Source of the DNA: SYIM01 sp041182885
GTDB taxonomy: Bacteria > Pseudomonadota > Gammaproteobacteria > Burkholderiales > Burkholderiaceae_E
Direction of reading: 5' to 3'
DNA: 27,660 nucleotides
Assembly (NCBI GenBank): GCA_049423065.1
Contig: JBMSQB010000060.1
Coordinates: 1 to 27,660, forward strand
Both the position numbers and the translations under genes were made by a program. Positions 15,551 through 23,662 of this stretch are shown here, in pieces. How positions within the stretch are numbered: the stretch's first letter is position 1; every line of letters starts with the position of its first letter. The notes beneath the pieces were generated by a model. That model saw nothing but the letters and a program-made list of their open reading frames with translations, did not search any database and was not told the origin of the DNA.

Positions 15551-16839
15551 CGGATGTCGCGACGGGGCGCCCCGTTGTAGAGCTGACGGGGCCGACCGAT
15601 CTTCTGATCGGGATCACTGATCATCTCCGCCCACTGGGCGATCCAGCCGACCGTGCGGGCCAGCGCAAAGATGCAGGTGAACATCGAGGTGGGGATGCCC
15701 AGTGCGCGCTGCACGATGCCGGAGTAGTAATCGACGTTCGGGTAGAGCTTGCGCTGCACGAAGTAGTCGTCCTCGAGCGCAATCTGTTCGAGCTTCATTG
15801 CGATCTTGAGGAGCGGATCGTTTTCCAGACCCAGTTCGCCCAGCACCTCGTAGCAGGTTTCGCGCATCAGCTTGGCCCGGGGGTCGTAGTTCTTGTAGAC
15901 GCGGTGGCCAAAACCCATCAGCTTCACGTTGGACGACTTGTCCTTGACCTGGCGGATGAACTCGCCGATTTTTTCCACACCGCCCGCGCGCTGCAACTCA
16001 TCGAGCATCACGAGGCAGGCTTCGTTGGCACCGCCGTGCGCGGGCCCCCACAGCGTGGCGATACCGGCCGCGATACACGCAAACGGGTTCGCGCCCGACG
16101 AGCCCGCCAGCCGCACCGTGGAGGTGGATGCGTTCTGCTCGTGATCGGCATGCAAAATCAGGATGCGGTCCAGAGCCTTCACCAGAATCGGGTTGGGGAC
16201 ATACTCCTCGCAGGGCGTGCCAAACATCATCCGCATGAAGTTCGCGGTGTAGCTGAGATCATTCTTCGGATACATGAACGGCTGGCCAATCGAATATTTG
16301 TAGGCCATGGCCACCAGCGTGGGCATCTTCGCGACCAGCCGGATCGAGGAAATCATCCGGTGTTCAGGGTTCGAGATGTCGAGCGAGTCGTGATAGAAGG
16401 CCGAGAGCGCGCCGACACACCCCACCAGCACAGCCATCGGGTGCGCATCGCGACGGAAGCCCTGGAAAAACCGGGTCATCTGCTCATGCACCATGGTGTG
16501 GTGCATGACGGTGTAATTGAAATCCTTGCTCTGTTTGCCGTCGGGCATTTCGCCATTCAGCAGCAGATAACAGGTGTCGAGGTAATCGCACTTCTCGGCG
16601 ATCTGCTCGATCGGATAGCCGCGATACAGCAACTCGCCCTTGTCGCCATCGATGTAGGTGATTTTTGACTCACAGGCAGCCGTGGACAGAAATCCCGGAT
16701 CGAAGGTGAACTTGCCGGTTGCGCCGTAAAGCTTGCGGATGTCGATGACGTCGGGTCCGGTTGAACCTGAATGAACCGGAAACTCGATCGGCGCGGTGCC
16801 ATCGCTGAAGGAGAGCGTTGCTTTCTTGGTTGTGGTCAT
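15547..16839 (-). CDS. gltA: Citrate synthase (type I)
   Basis: The 430-residue enzyme condenses oxaloacetate with acetyl-CoA. The catalytic residues are in place: His268 in WGPAHGGANE, His312 in FGHRVYKNYDPRA and Asp370 in LYPNVDYYSG. The long N-terminal part (about 1-60) marks the type I, NADH-regulated hexameric form known from Gram-negative bacteria. ATG 16839 is chosen over ATG 16857, because the bases after 16857 (GGAAAGGA) are the ribosome site of the later start. It follows sdhE after 60 bases that contain a strong hairpin. A second citrate synthase-family gene, prpC, lies on the other arm of the window. Confidence 0.96.
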   Translation of the reverse strand: MTTTKKATLSFSDGTAPIEFPVHSGSTGPDVIDIRKLYGATGKFTFDPGFLSTAACESKITYIDGDKGELLYRGYPIEQIAEKCDYLDTCYLLLNGEMPDGKQSKDFNYTVMHHTMVHEQMTRFFQGFRRDAHPMAVLVGCVGALSAFYHDSLDISNPEHRMISSIRLVAKMPTLVAMAYKYSIGQPFMYPKNDLSYTANFMRMMFGTPCEEYVPNPILVKALDRILILHADHEQNASTSTVRLAGSSGANPFACIAAGIATLWGPAHGGANEACLVMLDELQRAGGVEKIGEFIRQVKDKSSNVKLMGFGHRVYKNYDPRAKLMRETCYEVLGELGLENDPLLKIAMKLEQIALEDDYFVQRKLYPNVDYYSGIVQRALGIPTSMFTCIFALARTVGWIAQWAEMISDPDQKIGRPRQLYNGAPRRDIR

Positions 16840-16866
16840 GGTCGGAATCCTTTCCATTCATCAGCA

Positions 16867-16893
16867 GTCCGGCGCGGCGGGCCGCGGCCGGAC
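16867..16893 (-). other. Strong GC-rich hairpin between sdhE and gltA
   Basis: GTCCGGC-GCGGC pairs with GCCGC-GCCGGAC around a GG apex, giving about 12 pairs interrupted by one bulged base. It starts six bases after the sdhE stop and ends 27 bases before the gltA ATG. No U-run follows on the transcribed side, so it is not a typical intrinsic terminator. It could protect the 3' end of the sdh transcript or lower read-through into gltA. Confidence 0.6.
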
Positions 16894-16899
16894 GGTATC

Positions 16900-17208
16900 C
16901 TAACAGCGCCTGAGCATTTCAAGCACCCGCCTCGTCTCGCTGCCTCCAGCGAGCGCGCTGTCATCGACCCGCTCCAGCAGCAAATCGAGCAGTTCGTTGT
17001 CGGGCAGGTCAAGCAGATGATCGAGCCCCGTTACCGTGGCCTCGTCGAGGGCGTCGCCATGTGCGGCAAAAAACCGCTCGAGAACCAGATCGTTCTCGAG
17101 CAGCCCTCGCCGCGCACGCCAGCGCAGGCGGCGAAGCCTGGCGTCATCGAGCGCGCCGGCGGTGGTTTGCACGGGCAGCGTGCCCGGACTGCCAGCGTCA
17201 GACTGCAC
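16900..17208 (-). CDS. sdhE: Succinate dehydrogenase flavinylation/assembly factor SdhE (YgfY/DUF339)
   Basis: The product has up to 102 residues and carries the SdhE motif in RRGLLENDLVLERFF (RGxxE), the surface that docks on SdhA and promotes covalent attachment of FAD. The C-terminal part (LDHLLDLPDNELLDLLLER) is also typical. The start used is GTG 17208, which overlaps the sdhB end by 11 bases. Its ribosome site is too close, so GTG 17172, near the beginning of family homology, is a fair alternative. Lying directly behind sdhCDAB matches its role as assembly factor for the complex encoded upstream. Confidence 0.9.
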   Translation of the reverse strand: MQSDAGSPGTLPVQTTAGALDDARLRRLRWRARRGLLENDLVLERFFAAHGDALDEATVTGLDHLLDLPDNELLDLLLERVDDSALAGGSETRRVLEMLRRC

Positions 17209-17956
17209 GCCTCACCATCAGTTCCTTGATTTTTCCGATCGCCCGGGTGGGGTTCAGGCCCTTGGGGCAGACATCGACACAATTCATGATGGTATGGCAG
17301 CGGAACAGCCGGTACGGGTCTTCCAGGTTGTCCAGACGCTCGCTGGTGGCCTGGTCACGGCTGTCGGCAATAAAACGATAGGCCTGCAGGAGCCCCGCCG
17401 GTCCCACGAACTTGTCGGGATTCCACCAGAACGACGGGCAGGACGTGGAGCAGCACGCGCACAGCACGCACTCGTAGAGACCGTCGAGTTCCTCGCGCTC
17501 CTGGGGCGACTGCAGACGCTCTTTTTCGGGCGGCGGCGTGTCGTTGATCAGGAAAGGGCTCACCGAGTGGTACTGCTTGAAGAACTGCGTCATGTCGACG
17601 ATCAGATCGCGGATGACGGGCAGCCCGGGCAGCGGCTTCAGCACGATGGGCTCTTTGAGATCGCGCAGGTTGGTGATGCAGGCCAGTCCGTTCTTGCCAT
17701 TGATGTTCATGGCATCCGACCCGCACACCCCCTCGCGGCACGAACGACGGAACGACAGCGAATCGTCGTTGGCGATCTTGATCCGCATCAGCGCATCGAG
17801 CAGCATCTTGTCGGTGGGTTGAAGCTCGACCTCGATGTTCTGCATGCGCGGCTTTTCATCGCGATCCGGGTCGTATCGATAGATGGAAAAGCGCACGACC
17901 CGCGTGCCCTGGGCGGCTGCAGCGAGGCTCTGGGGGTTTTCAACGATTGCGTTCAT
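17198..17956 (-). CDS. sdhB: Succinate dehydrogenase iron-sulfur subunit
   Basis: The 252-residue subunit carries all three cluster sites. The 2Fe-2S ligands are Cys73, Cys78 and Cys93, with an Asp at 81 as in E. coli. The 4Fe-4S site is Cys163, Cys166, Cys169 with Cys230. The 3Fe-4S site is Cys173, Cys220 and Cys226. It passes electrons from SdhA FAD to the quinone site. It is slightly longer than E. coli SdhB (238) through a short N-terminal extension (MNAIVENPQSLAAAAQ). ATG 17956 has GGAG five bases upstream. The gene follows sdhA after 39 bases and overlaps sdhE. Confidence 0.97.
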   Translation of the reverse strand: MNAIVENPQSLAAAAQGTRVVRFSIYRYDPDRDEKPRMQNIEVELQPTDKMLLDALMRIKIANDDSLSFRRSCREGVCGSDAMNINGKNGLACITNLRDLKEPIVLKPLPGLPVIRDLIVDMTQFFKQYHSVSPFLINDTPPPEKERLQSPQEREELDGLYECVLCACCSTSCPSFWWNPDKFVGPAGLLQAYRFIADSRDQATSERLDNLEDPYRLFRCHTIMNCVDVCPKGLNPTRAIGKIKELMVRRAV

Positions 17957-17995
17957 GACTGCTCCGAAAATCCTTGATGGGAGGCACGCTGTGCA

Positions 17996-19786
17996 TCAGA
18001 AGGTGCGAGCCTTCGGCTGGAAGGTTTCAACCGTGAGCGGCTTCATGTTGACCGGCTTGTAGTCAAGCCGGTTGCCAGCGGAATACCACAGGCTGTGCTT
18101 GATCCAGTGCGCGTCGTCGCGATCCGGGAAGTCGCGGTGTGCATGGGCACCGCGGCTTTCCTTGCGGGCTTCAGCCGACACGATCGTGGCCTTGGCGGTC
18201 TCGATGAGGTTGTCCACCTCCAGCGCCTCGACCCGTGCGGTATTGAACACCTTGGACTTGTCCTGCATGTGGATGCGGCCCACACGCTCGCCGATCTCGT
18301 TGATCCGGCGCACGCCCTCTGCAAGCAACTCGGAGGTGCGGAACACCCCGCAGTGCGCCTGCATGGTCTTCCGGATGTCGTTGGCCACTTCCTGAGCGTT
18401 CTCGCCAGAACTTGACCCCTGAAGACGCGCCAGACGCGCCAGCGTGGCATCGCCGCCATCAGCCGGAAGCGGCTTGTGCTCGGAGGCCCGCCGGTTCTCG
18501 CTCACGATGTAGTTGCCCGCGGCGCGACCAAACACCACCAGATCCAGGAGCGAATTGGTGCCCAGACGGTTCGCGCCGTGCACCGATACGCAGGCGCACT
18601 CGCCAATTGCGTAGAGCCCGTTGACCACCGAGTTGGGATTGCCCTGGTGCGGCACCACCACCTGCCCGTGGATGTTGGTGGGAATGCCGCCCATCTGGTA
18701 GTGAATGGTGGGCACCACGGGAATCGGATCACGGATGGGGTCGACGTTGGCAAACTTGATCGCGATTTCGCGGATCGACGGCAGGCGCTTCATGATGGTT
18801 TCGGCGCCCAGGTGATCGAGTTTCAGCAGCACATGATCGCCGTCTGGGCCGCAGCCGCGTCCTTCCTTGATCTCCTGGTCCATGGAGCGCGAAACGAAGT
18901 CACGCGGCGCCAGGTCTTTGAGCGTTGGCGCATAACGCTCCATGAAGCGCTCGCCGTGCTTGTTGAGCAGAATGCCGCCTTCGCCTCGTACGCCCTCGGT
19001 GATCAGCACGCCCGCCCCGGCCACGCCGGTGGGGTGGAACTGCCAGAACTCCATGTCTTCCAGCGGAATGCCGGCGCGCGCTGCGATCCCCATGCCGTCG
19101 CCGGTGTTGATGAACGCGTTGGTCGAGGCGGCCCAAATGCGGCCCGCACCGCCGGTTGCGAAGACGGTGACCTTGGATTCAAGGATCATCACTTCGCCGG
19201 TTTCCATCTCGAGCGCCACCACGCCCACGCAGTCGCCTTCGGCGTCGCGGATGATGTCAAGCGCCATCCACTCCACAAAGAACTGGGTGCGCGCCTGCAC
19301 ATTGCGCTGATAGAGCGTGTGCAACAAGGCGTGACCGGTGCGGTCGGCCGCCGCACAGGCGCGCTGCACCGGCTTTTCACCGAAATTGGCGGTGTGGCCG
19401 CCAAAGGGGCGCTGGTAGATGGTGCCATCTGGGTTGCGGTCGAAGGGCATGCCGAAGTGTTCGAGCTCGTAGACCACCTTGGGCGCCTCACGGCACATGA
19501 ACTCGATCGCATCCTGGTCGCCCAGGTAGTCCGAGCCCTTGACGGTATCGAACATGTGCCAGTACCAGTTGTCCTCACTCATGTTGCCGAGCGAAGCCCC
19601 GATACCGCCCTGCGCCGCCACCGTGTGCGAGCGGGTGGGAAACACCTTGCTCAGCACGGCCACACTCCAGCCCGCCTGCGCGAGCTGGAGTGAGCAGCGC
19701 ATGCCGGCGCCGCCCGCACCAATGATCACCGCATCAAACTTGCGGCGGGGAAGATTGTTTGACAGATGGTTGAGAACGTCGGCCAT
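17996..19786 (-). CDS. sdhA: Succinate dehydrogenase flavoprotein subunit
   Basis: The 596-residue flavoprotein has the FAD-binding GAGGAG (23-28) and His54 in RSHTVAAQGGIGASLGN, the residue that carries covalent FAD. Substrate-site segments include PTIHYQMGGIPTN and ANRLGTNSLLDLVVFGRAAG. It oxidises succinate to fumarate. The length (588 in E. coli) and C-terminal motif HWIKHSLWY are normal. ATG 19786 follows the sdhD stop after one base (TGA-G-ATG), so the two are almost certainly coupled. SdhE, encoded two genes downstream, is expected to load its FAD. Confidence 0.97.
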   Translation of the reverse strand: MADVLNHLSNNLPRRKFDAVIIGAGGAGMRCSLQLAQAGWSVAVLSKVFPTRSHTVAAQGGIGASLGNMSEDNWYWHMFDTVKGSDYLGDQDAIEFMCREAPKVVYELEHFGMPFDRNPDGTIYQRPFGGHTANFGEKPVQRACAAADRTGHALLHTLYQRNVQARTQFFVEWMALDIIRDAEGDCVGVVALEMETGEVMILESKVTVFATGGAGRIWAASTNAFINTGDGMGIAARAGIPLEDMEFWQFHPTGVAGAGVLITEGVRGEGGILLNKHGERFMERYAPTLKDLAPRDFVSRSMDQEIKEGRGCGPDGDHVLLKLDHLGAETIMKRLPSIREIAIKFANVDPIRDPIPVVPTIHYQMGGIPTNIHGQVVVPHQGNPNSVVNGLYAIGECACVSVHGANRLGTNSLLDLVVFGRAAGNYIVSENRRASEHKPLPADGGDATLARLARLQGSSSGENAQEVANDIRKTMQAHCGVFRTSELLAEGVRRINEIGERVGRIHMQDKSKVFNTARVEALEVDNLIETAKATIVSAEARKESRGAHAHRDFPDRDDAHWIKHSLWYSAGNRLDYKPVNMKPLTVETFQPKARTF

Positions 19787-19787
19787 C

Positions 19788-20138
19788 TCAGATGCTCCAG
19801 AGGATGTTGGCAGCCCAGATCACATAGGCAAACAGCAGAACAATGGTCGCCACCTGAAGCGTGAGACGCACGGCGGTGGGTTTGATGTAATCCATGTAGA
19901 TGTCGCGCACGCCGATCCAGGCATGCCAGGCCAGTGCCACAAAGGCCAGCACCGTGAGCACCCTGATGAACGGCCCCGAAAACAGCGCCTTCCAGCTCGC
20001 CTGCCCAAGCGGCGGCCCGGCGAGAATGGCAAGACCCAGCACGAGCGTGTACACCGCAAGCACCACGGCAGTGATGCGCTGGGCGAGCCAGTCTTTCAGA
20101 CCATAGTGGGCGCCAACGACGATTCGCTTGGTGGTCAT
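19788..20138 (-). CDS. sdhD: Succinate dehydrogenase membrane anchor subunit SdhD
   Basis: The 116-residue subunit has three predicted transmembrane helices (about 20-40, 57-77, 92-113). His72 in AWHAWIGVRDIYMDY is the expected heme b ligand, and Tyr84 in DYIKP matches the quinone-site tyrosine. ATG 20138 is used because the family begins there and it follows the sdhC stop after one base (TGA-C-ATG). The frame is open 16 codons further upstream, but that part is inside sdhC. Confidence 0.93.
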   Translation of the reverse strand: MTTKRIVVGAHYGLKDWLAQRITAVVLAVYTLVLGLAILAGPPLGQASWKALFSGPFIRVLTVLAFVALAWHAWIGVRDIYMDYIKPTAVRLTLQVATIVLLFAYVIWAANILWSI

Positions 20139-20139
20139 G

Positions 20140-20568
20140 TCAGAAGGCTCCGAACAGTTTGAGCGCAAACACCAGCGTGAGCGCAAGGCTCACCGCCAGC
20201 ACGGCAAACGACGAGGTGCGCGCCTGGTCTTTTTCGGTGCCGACGTGCAGGTCGAGGAGCAGATACCGGATGCCAGCGCAGAAATGATGCAGGTAGGCCC
20301 AGATCAGTCCGAGGAACACCAGCTTCACGAACGGCTGAGCGGCCAGGGCCTTGAACCTGGCAAACGCGGCGTCAGGCCCAAGGCTCAACTGCAGGCAGTA
20401 AAGCAGGAACGGCAGGCCAAACAGGAACAGCAGCGCGCCGCTCACACGATGCAGGATCGACACGATCCCCGCCGGCGGCAGCCGATACTGGAGAATCTGT
20501 CCGACATCGATGTTGCGAAAGCGCGGCCGTGCGCCTGCCGCGCCCGAACCTCTGGCAGCTTCACTCAT
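20140..20568 (-). CDS. sdhC: Succinate dehydrogenase cytochrome b556 subunit SdhC
   Basis: The 142-residue subunit has three hydrophobic helices (about 44-62, 82-100, 120-140). SILHRVSG (37-44) holds the Ser and Arg of the quinone site, and His95 in HHFCAGIRYLLLDL is the expected heme ligand. An Ala/Gly-rich N-terminus of about 15 residues precedes the family region. The first gene of sdhCDAB, it lies 104 bases after gntR in the same direction. A G-run about nine bases before ATG is the only ribosome site candidate. Confidence 0.95.
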   Translation of the reverse strand: MSEAARGSGAAGARPRFRNIDVGQILQYRLPPAGIVSILHRVSGALLFLFGLPFLLYCLQLSLGPDAAFARFKALAAQPFVKLVFLGLIWAYLHHFCAGIRYLLLDLHVGTEKDQARTSSFAVLAVSLALTLVFALKLFGAF

Positions 20569-20569
20569 T

Positions 20570-20609
20570 ATTGTTAACCCCCCGGTGCAAAACCTGCATA
20601 TTGTTACCC
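20570..20609. repeat. Near-identical direct repeats 30 bp apart upstream of sdhC
   Basis: ATTGTTAACCC (20570-20580) and ATTGTTACCC (20600-20609) differ by one base and start exactly 30 bp apart, about three helix turns. They lie just ahead of the sdhC start codon in the 104-base gap after gntR. The rest of that gap shows no convincing promoter pair. They may be a tandem binding site or chance. Confidence 0.4.
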
Positions 20610-20672
20610 AAACCCAACCGAGCCACCAAGCTCGATGCCATCAGCCTTTGAATGAACAGTGTTGCCTGTGCG

Positions 20673-21503
20673 TCATCCAAGCTCGTTGTAGTAGTGATGC
20701 CGCGCGGTGAGACACCAACCGCGCCGAAATTCCACCGGCTCCGATTCATAGGTGCTCGAGACCCTGTCAACCCGCAGAAGCGGCGTGCCCGCCTTCACGT
20801 GCAGGACGCGCGCCACATCGGCGGGCGCCGTGACGGCCTTGATTCGCTCCTCGGCGCGAATCATGCGTACGCCAAACTCCGCCTCCAGAAGTGCATAGAG
20901 TGGACCACTGTAATTCGCGAGCCGCTCGGCGGTGAGCCCGCGAAACCGCGCCCCTGGCAACCAGATTTCGTCGAGCACCGTGGGTTCGCCCTCGAGATCG
21001 AGCACCCGGCGAACCTGGATCAGGGGCTCCCCCGCGCGCAACTGCAACACGCGGGAAATCTCGGCTGACCCGCGGGCGCGGCGGCATTCAAGCACCTGGC
21101 TGCGCAACACCTGGCCCTGCACGGAACGCTCGCCCGGCATGGCCGGATGAGGTTCGCCGGTTATCGCCTCCGGCAGATCATCGGGGCGCAGACGCAAAAA
21201 CCGGAACTGGGTTCGCACTTCGAGGTGCGACGCCACGAAAGTGCCCCGGCCTTGTCGGCGAACCAGCAGGTTGTCGGCGGCGAGTTCGTCGATGGCCTTC
21301 CGGACCGTGCCCTGACTCACCCGAAAGCGCGCCGCGAGTTCGGTTTCGCTGGGGATGGGCTCGCCCGGCTTCCACTCACCCGCACGCAGCCGCTTGGTGA
21401 GCAGTGTCTTGATCTGGCGGTAAAGCGGCGCAAAGCGCGGCGCCACCTCGTCGGGGGATGGCGCGGGAAGCTCTTCGTGCTCGACAGACGCGGTCGTTGC
21501 CAT
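20673..21503 (-). CDS. GntR-family transcriptional regulator (HutC subfamily, UTRA domain)
   Basis: The 276-residue protein has an N-terminal winged helix-turn-helix of GntR type (about 26-92; PSETELAARFRVSQGTVRKAIDEL followed by the wing RRQGRGTFVA). A UTRA ligand-binding domain follows (about 115-265; RVLDLEGEPTVLDEIWLP, ERIKAV, PLLRVDRVSSTYESEPVEF). HutC-type regulators bind small metabolites and usually repress. Lying between the sdh array and mdh-prpB-prpC-acnA, and facing a perfect palindrome in its own upstream gap, it is a good candidate for a local regulator of TCA genes and of itself. The effector is unknown; organic acids or acyl-CoA compounds are guesses from context. No clear ribosome site precedes ATG 21503. 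Confidence 0.93.
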   Translation of the reverse strand: MATTASVEHEELPAPSPDEVAPRFAPLYRQIKTLLTKRLRAGEWKPGEPIPSETELAARFRVSQGTVRKAIDELAADNLLVRRQGRGTFVASHLEVRTQFRFLRLRPDDLPEAITGEPHPAMPGERSVQGQVLRSQVLECRRARGSAEISRVLQLRAGEPLIQVRRVLDLEGEPTVLDEIWLPGARFRGLTAERLANYSGPLYALLEAEFGVRMIRAEERIKAVTAPADVARVLHVKAGTPLLRVDRVSSTYESEPVEFRRGWCLTARHHYYNELG

Positions 21504-21514
21504 GTGCGGATTTC

Positions 21515-21543
21515 AGCACAGCAAGCGCCCGCAGTCCAGTCAA
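21515..21543 (-). promoter_or_regulatory. Candidate gntR promoter
   Basis: On the minus strand TTGACT (21543-21538, five of six) is followed after 17 bases by TGTGCT (21520-21515, three of six). Transcription would begin about five bases before the gntR ATG. The -10 is poor, and AT-rich sequence inside the adjacent palindrome could supply another. Confidence 0.3.
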
Positions 21544-21545
21544 TC

Positions 21546-21563
21546 ATGTCTTATATAAGACAT
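21546..21563. promoter_or_regulatory. Perfect 18-bp palindrome, likely operator of the GntR regulator
   Basis: ATGTCTTATATAAGACAT is its own reverse complement. Its GTCT...AGAC arms and AT-rich centre resemble HutC-type GntR operators (GT-N-TATAC-like dyads). It lies 9 bases upstream of the mdh -35 box and 2 bases beyond the candidate gntR -35 box, so one site could serve both directions. The regulator gene being adjacent supports the assignment; binding is inferred. Confidence 0.75.
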
Positions 21564-21572
21564 AACACTGGA

Positions 21573-21601
21573 TTGACACCACAAAGTAGCCGGCCTACAC
21601 T
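21573..21601 (+). promoter_or_regulatory. Sigma-70 promoter for mdh-prpB-prpC-acnA
   Basis: A perfect TTGACA (21573-21578), a 17-base spacer, and TACACT (21596-21601, four of six). The expected start near 21608 leaves a leader of about 80 bases before the mdh ATG. It is among the best promoter matches in the window. Confidence 0.7.
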
Positions 21602-21690
21602 CGCGCCAGCGTTCCAGCCAGCCGTCGGCGGGCGCCTCGGCGCCGCCCGGCTCTGTCTCCCAACCGAACCGGAATCGAGAGGTTTTCCCC

Positions 21691-22674
21691 ATGGCCAATC
21701 CCCCGAAGCGAATCGCGGTCACCGGCGCTGCCGGCCAGATCGGTTACAGCCTGCTGTTCAGACTCGCCAACGGCGACATGCTCGGCAAAAACCAGCCGGT
21801 CATCCTCCAGTTGCTCGACATCAGCGCTGCCTTGCCGGCGGTGCGTGGCGTGGTGATGGAGCTCGAGGACTGCGCGTTTCCGCTGCTCGCGGGTGTGGTG
21901 GTCACCGACGATCCCAAGGTCGCCTTCCGCGACGCCGATTACGCGCTTCTGGTCGGCGCCCGCCCGCGCAGCAAAGGCATGGAGCGGAAAGATCTGCTTG
22001 AGGCGAATGGCGCCATTTTCACCGTTCAGGGCCGCGCGCTCGACGAGTGCGCAAACCGCAATGTGCGCGTGCTGGTGGTCGGCAATCCCGCCAACACCAA
22101 CGCCTACATCGCAATGAAATCTGCCCCGAATCTGCCCAAGAAAAACTTCACCGCCATGCTGCGGCTGGACCATAACCGTGCGCTCTCCCAACTCGCCGCG
22201 CGCTCGGGCAAGCCGGTGGAGTCGATCGAAAAACTCGCGGTGTGGGGCAACCACAGCCCCACCATGTACCCCGACTACCGGTTTGCCACCATCGGCGGCC
22301 AATCGGTGAAGGCCATGATCAACGACGAAGCCTGGAACCGCGACACGTTCATCCCCACCGTCGGCAAGCGCGGCGCAGCCATCATCGAGGCCCGCGGCCT
22401 CTCGTCGGCAGCCTCGGCCGCCAACGCCGCCATCGACCACATGCGCGACTGGGTCATGGGCACGGGCGACCGCTGGGTCACCATGGGCATTGCGTCCGAT
22501 GGCAGCTACGGCATCCCCCAGGACACGATGTACGGTTTCCCGGTCACCTGCGCCAACGGCGAATACAGCATGGTGCGTGGCCTCGAGATCGACGACTACA
22601 GCCGCCAGATGATGGACCGTACGCTGGCCGAATTGAACGAAGAGCGCGAAGGCATCAAGCACCTGCTCGGCTGA
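21691..22674 (+). CDS. mdh: NAD-dependent malate dehydrogenase
   Basis: The 327-residue enzyme has the NAD-binding TGAAGQIGY (11-19), substrate arginines in GARPRSKGMERKD (89-101), the LDHNRA segment (Asp160) and the catalytic His188 in WGNHSPTMYPD. It belongs to the cytosolic-type malate dehydrogenases found in betaproteobacteria, not the E. coli type. It oxidises malate to oxaloacetate. GAGAGG eight bases before ATG is a good ribosome site. It is the first gene of a likely operon with prpB (38-base gap), prpC (68) and acnA (41), driven by the promoter beside the GntR palindrome. Confidence 0.97.
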   Translation: MANPPKRIAVTGAAGQIGYSLLFRLANGDMLGKNQPVILQLLDISAALPAVRGVVMELEDCAFPLLAGVVVTDDPKVAFRDADYALLVGARPRSKGMERKDLLEANGAIFTVQGRALDECANRNVRVLVVGNPANTNAYIAMKSAPNLPKKNFTAMLRLDHNRALSQLAARSGKPVESIEKLAVWGNHSPTMYPDYRFATIGGQSVKAMINDEAWNRDTFIPTVGKRGAAIIEARGLSSAASAANAAIDHMRDWVMGTGDRWVTMGIASDGSYGIPQDTMYGFPVTCANGEYSMVRGLEIDDYSRQMMDRTLAELNEEREGIKHLLG

Positions 22675-22712
22675 GCTCAGCGCCCGAGGGCGAAATCAGG
22701 GAGAACACGAAC

Positions 22713-23594
22713 ATGAGCCAATCGGCCGGTCGCAAGTTTCGGGAAGCAATGGCGGCGGAAACACCGCTTCAGATTCCGGGCGCCATCAACGCCAACCACG
22801 CACTGCTCGCGCAGCACGCGGGGTTTCGCGCCATTTATCTGTCGGGTGGCGGCGTCGCGGCCGGCTCGCTCGGGCTGCCCGATCTGGGCATCTCGGGCCT
22901 GGACGATGTCCTCACCGACGTTCGCCGCATCACCGACGTGTGCAGCCTGCCGCTGCTCGTTGATGTCGACACCGGCTTCGGTTCGTCGGCCTTCAACGTG
23001 GCGCGCACCGTCCGCTCGCTCATCAAGTTCGGCGCAGGCGCCTTGCATATCGAGGATCAGGTGGGCGCCAAGCGCTGCGGGCACCGGCCGGGCAAGGAAA
23101 TCGTCACCCAGCAGGAAATGGTCGACCGGATCAAGGCTGCGGTCGATGCCCGTACCGACCCTGATTTCTTCATCATGGCTCGCACCGATGCGCTGGCCTC
23201 GGAAGGGCTGGAACGGGCGGTGGAGCGCGCGGTCGCCTGCGTCGAGGCGGGTGCCGACGGCATCTTCCCCGAGGCAATCACCGAGCTCTCCATGTACAAG
23301 GCGTTTCGTGATGCGGTCGGTGTGCCCATTCTTGCCAACATCACCGAGTTTGGCCAGACACCGCTCTTCACGGTGAACGAGCTTTCCTCGGTCAACGTCG
23401 ATATCGTTCTGTACCCGCTTTCGGCTTTCCGGGCCATGAACAAGGCGGCCGAGCTCACCTATCGAACGCTGCGCACCGAAGGCAGTCAGCAGTCCATCAT
23501 CGGCACCATGCAGACCCGCAAGGAGCTCTACGACTCGATCGGGTACTGGGACTTCGAGCGCAAGCTCGACGAGCTGTTTGCCAAGAGCAAATGA
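22713..23594 (+). CDS. prpB: 2-methylisocitrate lyase
   Basis: The 293-residue enzyme belongs to the isocitrate lyase/PEP mutase superfamily. SGGGVAA (44-50), Asp84 and Asp86 in DVDTGFG, and the catalytic loop KRCGH (120-124) fit PrpB, as does the length. It splits 2-methylisocitrate into pyruvate and succinate, the last step of the methylcitrate cycle for propionate. AGGGAGA lies eight bases before ATG 22713. Related lyases (oxaloacetate decarboxylase, carboxyphosphonoenolpyruvate mutase types) share the fold, but the KRCGH loop and the neighbouring prpC support PrpB. Confidence 0.92.
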   Translation: MSQSAGRKFREAMAAETPLQIPGAINANHALLAQHAGFRAIYLSGGGVAAGSLGLPDLGISGLDDVLTDVRRITDVCSLPLLVDVDTGFGSSAFNVARTVRSLIKFGAGALHIEDQVGAKRCGHRPGKEIVTQQEMVDRIKAAVDARTDPDFFIMARTDALASEGLERAVERAVACVEAGADGIFPEAITELSMYKAFRDAVGVPILANITEFGQTPLFTVNELSSVNVDIVLYPLSAFRAMNKAAELTYRTLRTEGSQQSIIGTMQTRKELYDSIGYWDFERKLDELFAKSK

Positions 23595-23662
23595 TCTTCT
23601 TTCGACACTGACCTTTTGGCGTGGCGCCCTCGCGCTGCGCCCTGCCCTCTGGAGACCGATCC

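Noticed and set aside
20569..20672. Sigma-70 promoter for sdhC
   Set aside because: The best pair found (TTGGTG, 18 bases, AACAAT) matches only three and four positions, too weak to annotate.
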